Positions 53,196-61,568 of a DNA stretch of 64,000 nucleotides are shown here, piece by piece. Under the pieces are notes generated by a model. That model did not search any database. It worked only from the letters and a program-made list of their open reading frames with translations, and was not told the origin of the DNA. Source of the stretch: Actinomadura opuntiae (GTDB lineage Bacteria > Actinomycetota > Actinomycetes > Streptosporangiales > Streptosporangiaceae); assembly GCF_030283205.1 (NCBI RefSeq), contig NZ_JASNWF010000002.1:62001-126000 (forward strand). Reading direction: 5' to 3'. Each line of letters opens with the position of its first letter. Positions within the stretch are counted from its first letter, which is position 1. Both the position numbers and the translations under genes were made by a program.

Positions 53196-54077
53196 TCAGC
53201 CCGCCAGGGACTTCTCGAAGTCCGGGTTCGCCTTCAGCCACGCGTCCACCGCCTGGTCCGGCTTGCCCTTGTACTGGTTCGCGATCAGGTCCTCCAGCGA
53301 GCCCAGCTGCTTGTCGTCCATCTTGAAATTCTTCAGCCAGCCCGCGACCTGCGGCTCGTCCTTGCCGAAGTCCTTGCGCGCGACGGTGTTCACGCCGTCC
53401 GGCTTGCCCATCGCGCCCTTCGGGTCCTGCAGGTCCCGGATCGGGAACTTCGCGTACGCCCAGTGCGGGCGCCACAGCGTGACGACGATGTCCTTGTGGG
53501 CGGTGACCGCCTTCTGCAGCTCGGCCAGCATCGCCGCCGTGGACGACGTCGTGACCGTGTACTCCTTGTCCAGGCCGTAGGCGGGCAGCATCTTCGTCTG
53601 CGACACCCGGTAGAGCCCGGAGCTCTTCTCGATCCCGATGATCTTGCCGCCGTACTGCGAGCCCTTCCCCTTCAGGTCGGCCAGCGAGTGCAGCGGCGAG
53701 TAGTTCGGCACGGCGATCGTCAGCGGCGCCGACGGGTACCAGATCCCGACCTTCTCCAGCTTGTCGCCGTACTGCTTCCAGTAGTCCTCGTGCGTGCCCG
53801 GCAGCCAGGAATCCAGGAACAGGTCGACGTCGCCCTGCGCCATGCCCGCGTACAGCGGGCCGGTGTCGAGCTCCTTCACCGAGACCTTGTAGCCCTTGTC
53901 GGTCAGGACCTTCTTCCACAGCGCGGTGGCGGCCTCACCCTCCGCCCAGCCGGACACGACGCCGATCGTCAGATCCTTGCTGTTCTTCTTGTCGTCCGAG
54001 CCGTTGCAGGCGCTCGCCGTCGCACCGAGCGCCAGCGCCATCGCCGCCGCGGCCAGAACCTTGAATTTAGGACGCAA
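53196..54077 (-). CDS. Glycine betaine/proline ABC transporter, substrate-binding lipoprotein
   Basis: 293 residues from TTG 54077 (GAAAGG ahead). Signal with lipobox SAC (TASACNGS). Type-F binding-protein features: IGVVSGWAEGEAATALWKKV, DTGPLYAGMAQGDVDLFLDS, WLPGTHEDYWKQYGDKL, VTLWRPHWAYAKFPIRDLQD; the tryptophans form the aromatic cage for quaternary amines. Third gene of the operon; supplies osmoprotectant to the permease. Confidence 0.92.
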   Translation of the reverse strand: MRPKFKVLAAAAMALALGATASACNGSDDKKNSKDLTIGVVSGWAEGEAATALWKKVLTDKGYKVSVKELDTGPLYAGMAQGDVDLFLDSWLPGTHEDYWKQYGDKLEKVGIWYPSAPLTIAVPNYSPLHSLADLKGKGSQYGGKIIGIEKSSGLYRVSQTKMLPAYGLDKEYTVTTSSTAAMLAELQKAVTAHKDIVVTLWRPHWAYAKFPIRDLQDPKGAMGKPDGVNTVARKDFGKDEPQVAGWLKNFKMDDKQLGSLEDLIANQYKGKPDQAVDAWLKANPDFEKSLAG

Positions 54078-54130
54078 TGCCCTTCCTTTCGTCGCCTTGC
54101 AGAGGGGGTGGGGAAGATCGTGCGCGCCGG

Positions 54131-55030
54131 TCAGAGCAGAGGATTGGCCATGCCGCTCGACCAGAGCGTCCGCAGCCCGCGCGGGCTGTCGCCGCCGAAC
54201 GCGCCGGTGAGGCGGTCCAGGTAGATGGCCAGCGCGACCACGCCGAGGCCGCCCTCGAAGCCCTTGGCGATGTCCAGCCGCTGGATGCCCTCCAGCACGA
54301 CGCCGCCGAGGCCGCCCGCGCCGACCATGCCCGCGATGACCACCATCGACAGCGACAGCATGATCAGCTGGTTCACGCCCGCCATGATCGACGGCATCGC
54401 GAGGGGGATCTGGATCCGGGTCAGCACCCGCATCGGCGGCGTGCCGAACGCCTCGCCCGCCTCGACCATCTCCGGGTCCACGCCGCGGATGCCGAGCTCG
54501 GTGAGCCGCACCCCCGGCGGCAGCGAGAAGATCACCGTCGCCACCACGCCCGGCACGACGCCGATGTGGAAGAAGAAGATCGCCGGGATCAGGTAGACGA
54601 ACGCCGGCATCGTCTGCATGAAGTCCAGGACCGGGCGGACGATCCGGCTCGCGACGTCGCTGCGGCCCGCCGCGATGCCGATCGGTATCGAGATCACCAC
54701 CCCGACCACCGCGGCCACCAGCACCTGCGCCAGCGTGTCCATCGCCGGATCCCACAGCTCCATGCTGTCGATCAGCCCGAAGCCGAGCAGCGCGAAGACG
54801 CCGAGCCTCCAGCCGCTCAGCACCAGCGCGATCACCGCCAGCACCACCGTCAGACCGATCGGCGGCAGCAGGTTCAGCAGGTCGGTCAGATTCTCGACCG
54901 CCCACGTGACGGCCGACCCGATCCCGTCGAACAGCCAGCTCAGATTGGTGGTGCACCAGTCGACCAGGTCGGAGAACCAGTCGCCGACGTGCACCCGGGG
55001 CAACTCGCTCGCGAGCACGTCAGTCGTCAA
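54131..55030 (-). CDS. Glycine betaine/proline ABC transporter permease
   Basis: 299 residues from TTG 55030, which has GAAGGAGG six bases upstream; overlaps the ATPase stop by 11 bases. The EAA loop is EAGEAFGTPPMRVLTRIQIP (about 195); about six helices, e.g. LPPIGLTVVLAVIALVLSGW and VLDFMQTMPAFVYLIPAIFF. ProW/OpuAB type. Confidence 0.93.
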   Translation of the reverse strand: MTTDVLASELPRVHVGDWFSDLVDWCTTNLSWLFDGIGSAVTWAVENLTDLLNLLPPIGLTVVLAVIALVLSGWRLGVFALLGFGLIDSMELWDPAMDTLAQVLVAAVVGVVISIPIGIAAGRSDVASRIVRPVLDFMQTMPAFVYLIPAIFFFHIGVVPGVVATVIFSLPPGVRLTELGIRGVDPEMVEAGEAFGTPPMRVLTRIQIPLAMPSIMAGVNQLIMLSLSMVVIAGMVGAGGLGGVVLEGIQRLDIAKGFEGGLGVVALAIYLDRLTGAFGGDSPRGLRTLWSSGMANPLL

Positions 55031-56306
55031 CGGAACCCTCCTTCGTCAGCGCGAGCGCCGGCGTCCCGGCGTCGTCGGCGTCCTCGCCGTCCTCGCCGGA
55101 GGCCGCGGCGACCTCGTCCACGTGCGTGCTGATCGCGCCGAGCGCCGCCAGCAGCGTGACCCGCGGGATCACGCCGAGCAGCGTCCCGTCCGCGTCCGCC
55201 ACGGGCACCGGCAGGTCGCTCTCCGCGGAGCGCAAGAACAGGTCCGCGACGGGGGTGTCCGGCGGCACCGGCTCCAGGTCCTCCGGGTCGATCAGGCCGT
55301 CGAGCGTCTGGACGTTCTCCTTCACCGCGTCCGCGACCGCCGTGGCCTTCACCTTGCCGATCAGCCTGCGGTCCCGGCCGATCACGAACGCGGCGTCGGT
55401 CTGGTGCTCGCGCAGGGTGCGCAGCGCCGTCCGCGGCCCGGTCGTCGACAGCACGGTGACCAGCGGCTTCTCCATCACCGACGCCGCCGTCAGCACCTTG
55501 GTACGGTCCACGTCCGCGACGAACTGGGCGACGTAGTCGTTCGCCGGGTCCGTCAGGATCTCCTCGGCCGTGCCGATCTGCACGATCCGGCCCTCCCGCA
55601 TCACCGCGATGCGGTCGCCGATGCGCATGGCCTCGTTCAGGTCGTGGGTGATGAACACGATCGTCTTGCCGAACCGCCCCTGCAGGTCGAGCAGCAGGTC
55701 CTGCACCTCGCGCCGGATCAGCGGGTCCAGCGCGCTGAACGCCTCGTCCATCAGGATGATGTCGGTGCCCGCCGCCAGCGCGCGGGCCAGCCCGACCCGC
55801 TGCTGCATGCCGCCGGACAGCTGGCCGGGGAGTTTGTCCTCCCACCCGGACAGCCCGACGAGTCCCAGGAACTCCCGGGCCTTGCCCTCGCGTTCCTCCT
55901 TGGAGACACCGCGCACCTCCAGCCCGTACGCGGCGTTCGCCAGGACGGACCGATGGGGGAAGAGCGCGAAGTGCTGGAAGACCATGCTGACCTTGTTCTG
56001 CCGGAGCGCCCGCAGCGCCTTCGGCGACAGCTTCGCGATATCCTGGCCGTCGATCTCGACGGTCCCGGAAGTGGCCTCCAGCAGCCCGTTCAGCATCCGG
56101 ATCAACGTGGACTTACCGGACCCGGACAGGCCCATCACCACGAAGATCTCGCCCTGCTCGACCTCGAACGTGGCGTCGAGGACGGCCGGGGTGACGCCCA
56201 GCTTCCGGACGTCGGCCAGGCCGGCGCCCGCCTTCAGTTTCCGTTGCGCCTCGGCCGCCTTCCGGCCGAACAGCTTGGTGACGCTTTCCGCGCGGAGTAT
56301 GGACAC
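55020..56306 (-). CDS. Glycine betaine/proline ABC transporter ATPase with CBS pair
   Basis: 428 residues from GTG 56306 (AAGGAG near), GTG 56327 possible. N-terminal helix specific to ProV/OpuAA (LRAESVTKLFGRKAAEAQRK), Walker A GLSGSGKSTL (about 60), signature LSGGMQQRVGLARALA, Walker B IILMDEAF, and H-loop FITHDLNEAMR. The C-terminal CBS domains (about 290-400) sense ionic strength in relatives. First gene of the operon; osmotic regulation likely. Confidence 0.94.
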   Translation of the reverse strand: MSILRAESVTKLFGRKAAEAQRKLKAGAGLADVRKLGVTPAVLDATFEVEQGEIFVVMGLSGSGKSTLIRMLNGLLEATSGTVEIDGQDIAKLSPKALRALRQNKVSMVFQHFALFPHRSVLANAAYGLEVRGVSKEEREGKAREFLGLVGLSGWEDKLPGQLSGGMQQRVGLARALAAGTDIILMDEAFSALDPLIRREVQDLLLDLQGRFGKTIVFITHDLNEAMRIGDRIAVMREGRIVQIGTAEEILTDPANDYVAQFVADVDRTKVLTAASVMEKPLVTVLSTTGPRTALRTLREHQTDAAFVIGRDRRLIGKVKATAVADAVKENVQTLDGLIDPEDLEPVPPDTPVADLFLRSAESDLPVPVADADGTLLGVIPRVTLLAALGAISTHVDEVAAASGEDGEDADDAGTPALALTKEGSVDD

Positions 56307-56447
56307 GATCTCCTTCCGTGTTCCCACACCCGGGGACGGCGCGGAAACGGGTAGCTCATCCGTAGGGCACCCGTCGACCCGCCTCCGGGAAAGAGGCTGT
56401 CAACCAGATGCCAAGGCTGTGCGTCGCTTGAAACTACCCGTCCCGAG

Positions 56448-56462
56448 AAGATGTTTCATCTT
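56448..56462. promoter_or_regulatory. Dyad AAGATG-TTT-CATCTT upstream of the betaine operon
   Basis: A perfect 6-bp dyad about 140 bp upstream of the ATPase gene and 28 bp beyond the dcd stop. May be an operator; its right side is part of an 18-bp sequence repeated at 58180. Confidence 0.4.
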
Positions 56463-56489
56463 TTGGTGATCTGCGCCACGTGACCGGGT

Positions 56490-57065
56490 TCACACCACGG
56501 TGCGGTGGAAGTTCAGGTACGACCGCGACGGGGTGGGTCCCCGCTGGTCCTGGTACCGCGATCCGTACCGCTCCGACCCGTACGGATACTCCGCCGGCGA
56601 GCTCGTCCGGAACAGGCACATCTGCCCGATCTTCATCCCCGGCCACAGCTTGATCGGCAGCGTCGCCACGTTCGACAGCTCCAGCGTCACGTGCCCGCTG
56701 AACCCGGGGTCGATCCACCCCGCCGTCGAGTGCGTCAGCAGCCCCAGCCGCCCGAGGCTCGACTTGCCCTCCAGCCGCGCCGCGAGGTCGTCGGGCAGCC
56801 CGAACACCTCGTACGTCGAGGCCAGCACGAACTCCCCGGGATGCAGCACGAACGCCTCCTCGGCGTCCACCTCCACCAGCCGCGTCAGATCCGGCTGCTC
56901 CACAGCCGGATCGATGTGCGGATACCGGTGGTTCTCGAACACCCGGAAGTACCGGTCCAGCCGGACGTCCACGCTGGACGGCTGGACCATCCCCGGCTCG
57001 TACGGGTCGATCTTCACCCGCCCGGACTCGAGCTCGGACCTGATATCGCGATCGGAGAGCAGCAC
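56490..57065 (-). CDS. dcd: dCTP deaminase
   Basis: 191 residues from [43 protein letters not shown] (active-site loop with S, R and the following E-x-S), [40 protein letters not shown]. Length fits the family. It converts dCTP to dUTP or, in the bifunctional actinobacterial type, directly to dUMP for thymidylate synthesis. Divergent from tRNA-Gly. Confidence 0.95.
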   Translation of the reverse strand: MLLSDRDIRSELESGRVKIDPYEPGMVQPSSVDVRLDRYFRVFENHRYPHIDPAVEQPDLTRLVEVDAEEAFVLHPGEFVLASTYEVFGLPDDLAARLEGKSSLGRLGLLTHSTAGWIDPGFSGHVTLELSNVATLPIKLWPGMKIGQMCLFRTSSPAEYPYGSERYGSRYQDQRGPTPSRSYLNFHRTVV

Positions 57066-57165
57066 CTGGAAACGCTATCCCACCCCCGGCCCCGCAACCC
57101 GCACGACGTCCCACCCGACTATCCGGTACGATGTCCAAGCGCGGGCGGCCCCCACCACCCGCCAC

Positions 57166-57236
57166 GCGGGTGTAGTTCAATGGTAGAACTTCAGCTTCCC
57201 AAGCTGACAGCGCGGGTTCGATTCCCGTCACCCGCT
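57166..57236 (+). tRNA. tRNA-Gly (CCC)
   Basis: 71 bases. Acceptor GCGGGTG pairs with CACCCGC, D arm TAGTTCAATGGTAGA, anticodon stem TCAGC/GCTGA around TTCCCAA (anticodon CCC), T arm GCGGGTTCGATTCCCGT. Discriminator T; CCA is not encoded. Its 3' half is a common integration site. Confidence 0.96.
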
Positions 57237-57243
57237 CACCGAG

Positions 57244-57287
57244 AAGGCCCAGGTCAGGACACGAACCCCGACCCGGGCCTTGATCTT
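57244..57287 (+). terminator. Terminator of tRNA-Gly
   Basis: AAGGCCCAGGTC pairs with GACCCGGGCCTT (11 of 12) around 14 bases, followed by GATCTTT. Confidence 0.7.
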
Positions 57288-57327
57288 TGTAGGGGCCTCA
57301 GAGAGCCGCCGTGCAATTAGCGTGCAA

Positions 57328-57547
57328 TTACGCCACCGGCACCAGCGATCCGGCCGCTCCGTCGTCATCGTCCTGGCCCTGCTCCCAGCGCGTCGAGGCC
57401 ATCGGCGGTCGCGCGGTCACCCTTGGCGGACTTTTGCGGTAGCGCGGTCCGCTCGTTGTCGCGGCCCATGCGCGCCCTCAGGTTCCGGAGCCAGACGCTG
57501 CCGGTGCGCCGAAGGACATGGAAGTGCAGGTTCGGGACGCCGAGCGC
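57328..57547 (-). pseudogene. Tyrosine recombinase (integrase) C-terminal remnant 1
   Basis: Reading from 57547: ALGVPNLHFHVLRRTGSVWL, then RARMGRDNERTALPQKSAKG, then a TGA; one frame over comes DDDDGAAGSLVPVA and a stop. Intact actinobacterial integrases read H-F-H-D-L-R-H-T-G, L-M-A-R-M-G-H, Y-Q-H and then a D/G-rich tail, so the catalytic D-L-R-H-T-G and the GH histidine are mutated and the tyrosine box is lost. It lies about 90 bp from the tRNA end, the normal place of an integrase in an integrated element. Confidence 0.72.
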
Positions 57548-57719
57548 GGAGTTCTGTCCTCCATAGCGAAGCTGGGGGAGCGATTCGGTGCGTCCGGCGC
57601 CAGGGTCGAACGTGCGCTATCCGTCCTGCGCGACGCGATCTCCATTGTGCAGAGCCTGAAGCTCGTTCGCTTCCGCCGTGTCAAGGACGCCCGCTCCGCC
57701 GCGTCGCCCAGAGCGTGAG

Positions 57720-58145
57720 CTATGGCCGAAGATTCGAGCCGCGTGTCGAGTCACCGGTTCCCTGCTCGGACGACGAAGCTTCGCTGTATTTACCGCGCTC
57801 GCGGTACATTCGCGCCAGCGTCACCACTCCGCCGCTGGCACCGAAGAGGAGAGCCACGCCGGCGATCCAGAAAGCAGGAGTTCCGGGCTCGACGCCGGTA
57901 ATCGAGGCAACGGCAACCGCCATCGCCCATGTGACAAAGGCGAGTACGAGCAACATTGCGGCGACCCGATCTCCCTGCCGTCGCCACCGGTAGAACATCA
58001 CCATCATTCCGCCCGCGCCCATAAAGAAGGCGATTTCCTGCAGGGCGACGGACCAACTGCCTCCAGAGATCACGAAGACCGCCACGGCGCAACTGATCAC
58101 CATCAAGAGAATCTGCATGAATATGGCATTCGGCCTGTACGACAA
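57720..58145 (-). CDS. Hypothetical four-helix membrane protein
   Basis: 141 residues. TTG 58145 has GGGAGG seven bases ahead; ATG 58118 has none. Helices: MQILLMVISCAVAVFVISGG, VALQEIAFFMGAGGMMVMFY, VAAMLLVLAFVTWAMAVAVA, AFWIAGVALLFGASGGVVTL; a polar C-terminus. No family recognised. It sits between two integrase fragments, so probably part of the decayed element. Confidence 0.55.
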   Translation of the reverse strand: MSYRPNAIFMQILLMVISCAVAVFVISGGSWSVALQEIAFFMGAGGMMVMFYRWRRQGDRVAAMLLVLAFVTWAMAVAVASITGVEPGTPAFWIAGVALLFGASGGVVTLARMYRERGKYSEASSSEQGTGDSTRGSNLRP

Positions 58146-58476
58146 CCTGCACCTCCCGACGGGGCGGAAAGATCAAGTCTCATCTTCGGGTGATCTGACG
58201 CTTCGTGCCTCATCTGGCCGAAGGTGGCCGACAAGCACAGGCAGGCGGTGCGCCTGGCCGCCGGGCGCGGGCGGCGTGGGCGCCGGGCACCGGGTGGCCG
58301 CGCCGGAGCGCTGCGTCGTGACGCGTCCGCTGGCCCCGCCCCGTCCGGGCTCGCAGCCCCTTGGACCCCCGCGACCGGGAGCAGCCTCCGGACGGGTTTG
58401 TTCGTCTGTTGCAGCTTGCGCGTAGGTGCGGTGTACGCGGAGTGCTGGCCGGTCAGGTCGGGGACTCGGCGACGAC
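58146..58476. other. 331-bp stretch without a supported gene
   Basis: Open frames exist on both strands but none has a family match, RBS and coding pattern together. It includes an 18-bp near-repeat (58180-58197) of the sequence at 56456-56473. Confidence 0.5.
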
Positions 58477-58746
58477 CTATTGGTTTGAGGCTTTTTGAAC
58501 CTGCACAGTGGCGACCCGCCTTCCGTCGAAGGCGATGAACGTCATATCTCCGGCCTGCGGGGTGTTGAGGTACAGCCAAGCGTCCCCTCGGTGGCGCCGA
58601 CCCCCCACGAACGTCGCGCTTCTGTATTGGCGTTCGAACGCCCTCTGGCTGAGGCGATTATGCGGAGGTCCGAGGAGGCGCTTGACCTGCCTCTTGGTCA
58701 TTCCGTGCTCAATCAGGGGCATGGATAGGATGCTACGGGCGATCAT
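58477..58746 (-). CDS. Small protein with BamE/SmpA-like motif
   Basis: About 89 residues. HGMTKRQVKRLLGPPHN fits the G-M-T-x-x-Q-V-x-x-L-L-G-x-P start of the SmpA/BamE fold, followed by DAWLYLNTPQAGDMTFIAFD and GRRVATVQVQ as the closing strands. There is no signal or lipobox. Start uncertain: ATG 58746 or 58722. Similar standalone domains occur in Actinobacteria without an outer membrane, so the E. coli role does not apply. Confidence 0.5.
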   Translation of the reverse strand: MIARSILSMPLIEHGMTKRQVKRLLGPPHNRLSQRAFERQYRSATFVGGRRHRGDAWLYLNTPQAGDMTFIAFDGRRVATVQVQKASNQ

Positions 58747-58794
58747 ATGACTGCTCAATGCCGACAGGTGTTGTACCCAAGCTGTCACCCGGGT

Positions 58795-58985
58795 CGGAGC
58801 GCGCTAGCCCCCTCGGCCGTGATCGAACTGATGAGGCTAGCGGGCGATTGCGCCACCGGGACGAGGTCACCCGCCGAACCGTCGTCGGGCGGACGAGCCT
58901 TGGGTTGGGCACCTGAATCTGCGTCGAGGGTGTTGCCGGTGTGCTGAAGGCCATGGAAGTGCAGGTTCGGGACGCCGAGCGCCTC
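58795..58985 (-). pseudogene. Tyrosine recombinase (integrase) C-terminal remnant 2
   Basis: Reading from 58985: EALGVPNLHFHGLQHTGNTL then DADSGAQPKARPPDDGSAGD and LVPVAQSP. Compared with remnant 1 it keeps H-T-G-N-T better (Q for R in L-R-H), but lacks about 60 residues between DSGA and DDGSAG, so the tyrosine is gone. The first 49 bases match remnant 1 at 46 positions. Confidence 0.7.
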
Positions 58986-59034
58986 GACGGGGAACCGCTA
59001 GGTGCGCCTCGGCATGTGGGACGATCGATGCGAG

Positions 59035-59394
59035 ATGCCGCAGATCACGGTTGAGTACTCGGAGTCCCTGGCGGTGTGGTTCGATCGGCGCGGATTCGCG
59101 CTGGCGCTCCACCCTGCTGCAGCGGACCTGATCGGCAGCGCCCTGCCAGACTTCAAGACCCGCTTCCACGCGATCGGCGAAGCGGTCATCGGCAGCGGCG
59201 AAGCCGGCGAAGCGATGGTGCATGTTGACCTGGCGATCCTGCCCGGCCGCGACCCCGAGATCAAAGCTCGTCTTGGAGACCTGGCTCTCACGGTGTTGTG
59301 TGACCACATCAAGCCCGGAGCGGGGCTGAACATTCAGGCCACCGTCGAGGTTCGAGACATCGCGAGCTACCACAAGCGAGTCTTGGCGCCGTAG
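59035..59394 (+). CDS. 5-carboxymethyl-2-hydroxymuconate isomerase-like protein
   Basis: 119 residues from ATG 59035. MPQITVEYSESLAVWFDRRG gives the N-terminal catalytic proline of the CHMI/tautomerase superfamily; DLAILPGRDPEIKARLGDLA and LNIQATVEVRDIASYHKRVL match the rest. In 4-hydroxyphenylacetate degradation this enzyme isomerises the muconate; no other pathway gene is near, so the true substrate is open. Confidence 0.8.
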   Translation: MPQITVEYSESLAVWFDRRGFALALHPAAADLIGSALPDFKTRFHAIGEAVIGSGEAGEAMVHVDLAILPGRDPEIKARLGDLALTVLCDHIKPGAGLNIQATVEVRDIASYHKRVLAP

Positions 59395-59458
59395 CCGACC
59401 AGGCGTGCAGCCGCCGCGATGACCACGGTTCCGGGGTGGATGAGACATCCGATCTGTT

Positions 59459-59492
59459 CAAGCCGTCAACTTGAGTCGGGCTTGGCCCTTTT
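59459..59492 (+). terminator. Hairpin with T-run after the CHMI gene
   Basis: CAAGCC (59459) pairs with GGCTTG (59479); GCCCTTTTGTT follows. One of the few hairpins here with a T-run; also faces the end of the converging gene at 59495. Confidence 0.5.
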
Positions 59493-59494
59493 GT

Positions 59495-59830
59495 TCACCA
59501 GTCTCGCCACCGGTCTGTGAGCGCGGCCGGGTCGATGCCCTGCCGGCGTGCCAGCGCTTCAACATCGATCCCGGTCTGGGTGAGTGCGTGGTCGATGTAT
59601 TCGCAGAGTTCCTCGCGGTCGATGGTGTCGAAGCTGTGGTCGTCAGTGCCGTCGATCCGGTTCAGCGCGACGACCACGTGTTCGACCGCGGCCATGATGG
59701 CCTGGTCGGAGGTGTGGTCCAGGGCGGTCAGCTCGGTTTCGAAAGCGAGCAGCGCTTGGTCGACCTGCCCCAGGAGCGAGTTGGGACAGGTGCCGAGGTG
59801 CCGCCAGTTCTCGGTAGGGCGGGTGATCAT
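59495..59830 (-). CDS. Hypothetical 111-residue acidic helical protein
   Basis: ENWRHLGTCPNSLLGQVDQA, AIMAAVEHVVVALNRIDGTD, REELCEYIDHALTQTGIDVE, DPAALTDRWRDW. All-helical, acidic, soluble. I have no family name for it. The ATG overlaps the TGA of the transposase remnant (ATGA). Confidence 0.6.
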   Translation of the reverse strand: MITRPTENWRHLGTCPNSLLGQVDQALLAFETELTALDHTSDQAIMAAVEHVVVALNRIDGTDDHSFDTIDREELCEYIDHALTQTGIDVEALARRQGIDPAALTDRWRDW

Positions 59831-60006
59831 GCGGGAACCGTAGCGGGCACCTCCGACGTCCGGGCTGCCAGAGCCAGGCGTGTGCCGAAGGCCGCGTTCT
59901 CGTCGTAGGGCCGGCCGGTTTGCAGACAGTGGTAGAGGCAGCCGGTCATGCGGTTGAAGGTGTTGCGGAGCGCGCTGGAGTGTCGTTCGTCGCGCACTTT
60001 GCGGCG
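59827..60006 (-). pseudogene. Transposase C-terminal remnant (IS110-like)
   Basis: RKVRDERHSSALRNTFNRMT, GCLYHCLQTGRPYDENAAFG match the last 50-60 residues of IS110-type transposases (A-L-R-x-x-x-N-R-x-x-x-x-L-x-x-C-L-x-x-x-x-x-Y-D-E). All catalytic parts are missing. It is cut off at 60006, where the padR promoter region begins. No inverted repeats remain. Confidence 0.55.
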
Positions 60007-60028
60007 GTGCTCGGCGGTGCCGGTGGAG

Positions 60029-60058
60029 TTGTGGATAGGTAGATCATCGATATATAAC
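60029..60058 (+). promoter_or_regulatory. Leaderless promoter of padR
   Basis: TTGTGG (60029-60034), 18-bp spacer, TATAAC (60053-60058), then six bases to the ATG at 60065. The spacer contains ATCGAT and the AT-rich ATCATCGATATATAA, a plausible PadR autoregulatory site. Confidence 0.6.
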
Positions 60059-60064
60059 GGTGGC

Positions 60065-60442
60065 ATGAGCAAGCCGATGCAGGAACCGACGTTCCTGATC
60101 CTCACGGCGCTGGCGGACGGCGCGCAGCACGGCTACGGGATCGTCGCCGACGTCGAGCGGATCTCCGGCGGGCGCACCCGGCTGCGGGCCGGCACCCTCT
60201 ACGCCGCGCTGGACCGGCTCCAGGCCGAGGGGCGGATCGCCGCCGACCGCGAAGAGGTCGTCGACGGCCGGCTGCGCCGCTACTACCGGCTCACCGACGA
60301 CGGTGCCACCGCGCTCGCCGCCGAGGTCGACGCGCTGCGCCGCCGTACCGAGGCCGCCGCCCGGCGGCTCGCCGCCTTCCGCCTTCCCGGCGACGGCGCC
60401 GCCCCGGCGTTCGTCGGTCTTTCCCCGAGGGGGCTGCGTTGA
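60065..60442 (+). CDS. PadR family transcriptional regulator
   Basis: 125 residues. PTFLILTALADGAQHGYGIV, LRAGTLYAALDRLQAEGRIA, VDGRLRRYYRLTDDGATALA is a full PadR winged helix, followed by one short dimer helix. TTGA overlap with the membrane-protein gene indicates one operon. In such pairs PadR represses its own operon. Confidence 0.88.
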   Translation: MSKPMQEPTFLILTALADGAQHGYGIVADVERISGGRTRLRAGTLYAALDRLQAEGRIAADREEVVDGRLRRYYRLTDDGATALAAEVDALRRRTEAAARRLAAFRLPGDGAAPAFVGLSPRGLR

Positions 60443-61473
60443 GCACGCTCGAACACCGCTACCGGCGCCTGCTGGCCCTGTACCCGGCCGCCCACCGCGA
60501 GGCCCACGAACAGGAGATGCTGGACATCTTGCTGTCGGCCGCGCGGCCCGGCCAGACCCGTCCGTCCGCCGCCGACACCGCCGACCTGCTGTGGGGCGCC
60601 GCCCGGATCCGGCGCCGCCACGCGGCCTCCGGCACCAGCGCCTCCCCCTGGACCGACGCCCTGGCCATCACCGGCTTCCTGGCCACGCTGCTCCTCGTCG
60701 CCGAAGCCGCACGGTTCGCGGTGAACATCCCGCAACTGATGCAGCTCGCCGCCGACCATGGCCCATCGCTGGAGTACTCGCTGTTCTACGACTTCGGCAC
60801 CGGCCCCTACTGGCTCGCGTGGACGGCCATCGCCGTGCTCGCCTGGCGTGGGCTGCGCCGCCCCGCCACCACCGCTGCCTGCGCGGTCACCGCCGTCCAC
60901 ACCGTCCTGGCCGTCTACGGGACGACCTTCCCGCACCGCGCGGGGGCCTCCGTGGGCGCGTCCCTGGCCAGCGTCCCGCTGCCCCTCGCGCTGCTGGCCA
61001 CGGCGTCCCTGCTCATCTCGCCTGGCCCCCGCCACGGCGCCCGCCTGCTGGGACGCGCGCGCGTCGCCGCAGCCGCGGCGATGGCGGGGACCCTGGTCGT
61101 GCTCAACTCGCTGCCCTTCTTCACGCTCGTCTACCAGGGGAACCTGGGGAAGCCGAACGCCACCGCCAGGATCTCGGCGTTCCCGCAGCTCTGGGACATG
61201 CTGGGGTTCGCCGCCGTGGTCGCCGCCACCGTCCTGGCCGCCGTCGCCCTCGCGCGCACCCGCGAAGGCCGCCGGACCTGCGCCCTGCTGGCGCCCGCCG
61301 TCGCGCCCTTCCTCATGCCGTTCGCGATCTTCACCACGACGACCGGGGACGCCGCGGTCCTGCCGAACCTGCTGGCCAAGTGCCTGATCGGTTTCGCGGT
61401 CACGATGCTCTGCGTCCGCCTGGTCGAACTGCCGTCCAGGAATCGGACGCCTCGCGAGCACATCCCCGCCTGA
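60439..61473 (+). CDS. Membrane protein partner of PadR
   Basis: 344 residues from TTG 60439. Cytosolic N-terminus STLEHRYRRLLALYPAAHRE, followed by AHEQEMLDILLSAA, is the marker of the actinobacterial family always placed after padR. About seven to eight membrane helices, e.g. ALAITGFLATLLLVAEAARF, TAAVHTVLAVYG, LWDMLGFAAVVAATVLAAVA. Function unknown; may be a transport or membrane-stress protein. Confidence 0.75.
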   Translation: MSTLEHRYRRLLALYPAAHREAHEQEMLDILLSAARPGQTRPSAADTADLLWGAARIRRRHAASGTSASPWTDALAITGFLATLLLVAEAARFAVNIPQLMQLAADHGPSLEYSLFYDFGTGPYWLAWTAIAVLAWRGLRRPATTAACAVTAVHTVLAVYGTTFPHRAGASVGASLASVPLPLALLATASLLISPGPRHGARLLGRARVAAAAAMAGTLVVLNSLPFFTLVYQGNLGKPNATARISAFPQLWDMLGFAAVVAATVLAAVALARTREGRRTCALLAPAVAPFLMPFAIFTTTTGDAAVLPNLLAKCLIGFAVTMLCVRLVELPSRNRTPREHIPA

Positions 61474-61568
61474 GCGGCCGCACGGCTGGACGTCCTGCTG
61501 AAGGAGGCCGAGATCCTCTACAGCGACATCGGCCCCCACTGCGACCCGTGGCCCGGGACGGGCGTTGG

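Noticed and set aside
57518-57718. 66-codon plus-strand frame beginning MEVQVRDAERG
   Set aside because: Its first part is the antisense of the integrase remnant, and the same DNA occurs at 58950 without the rest; no family match.
58224-58538. 104-codon plus-strand frame
   Set aside because: Arg/Gly/Ala-rich product without motif or RBS, overlapping the BamE-like gene.
59469-59476. HAIR half-site-like TTGAGT near 59470
   Set aside because: Only one half fits and it lies in the loop of a terminator hairpin.
61474-61568. Possible gene fragment after the PadR partner (LDVLLKEAEILYSDIGPHCD)
   Set aside because: The stretch looks protein-like but is too short for a family call and has no start.
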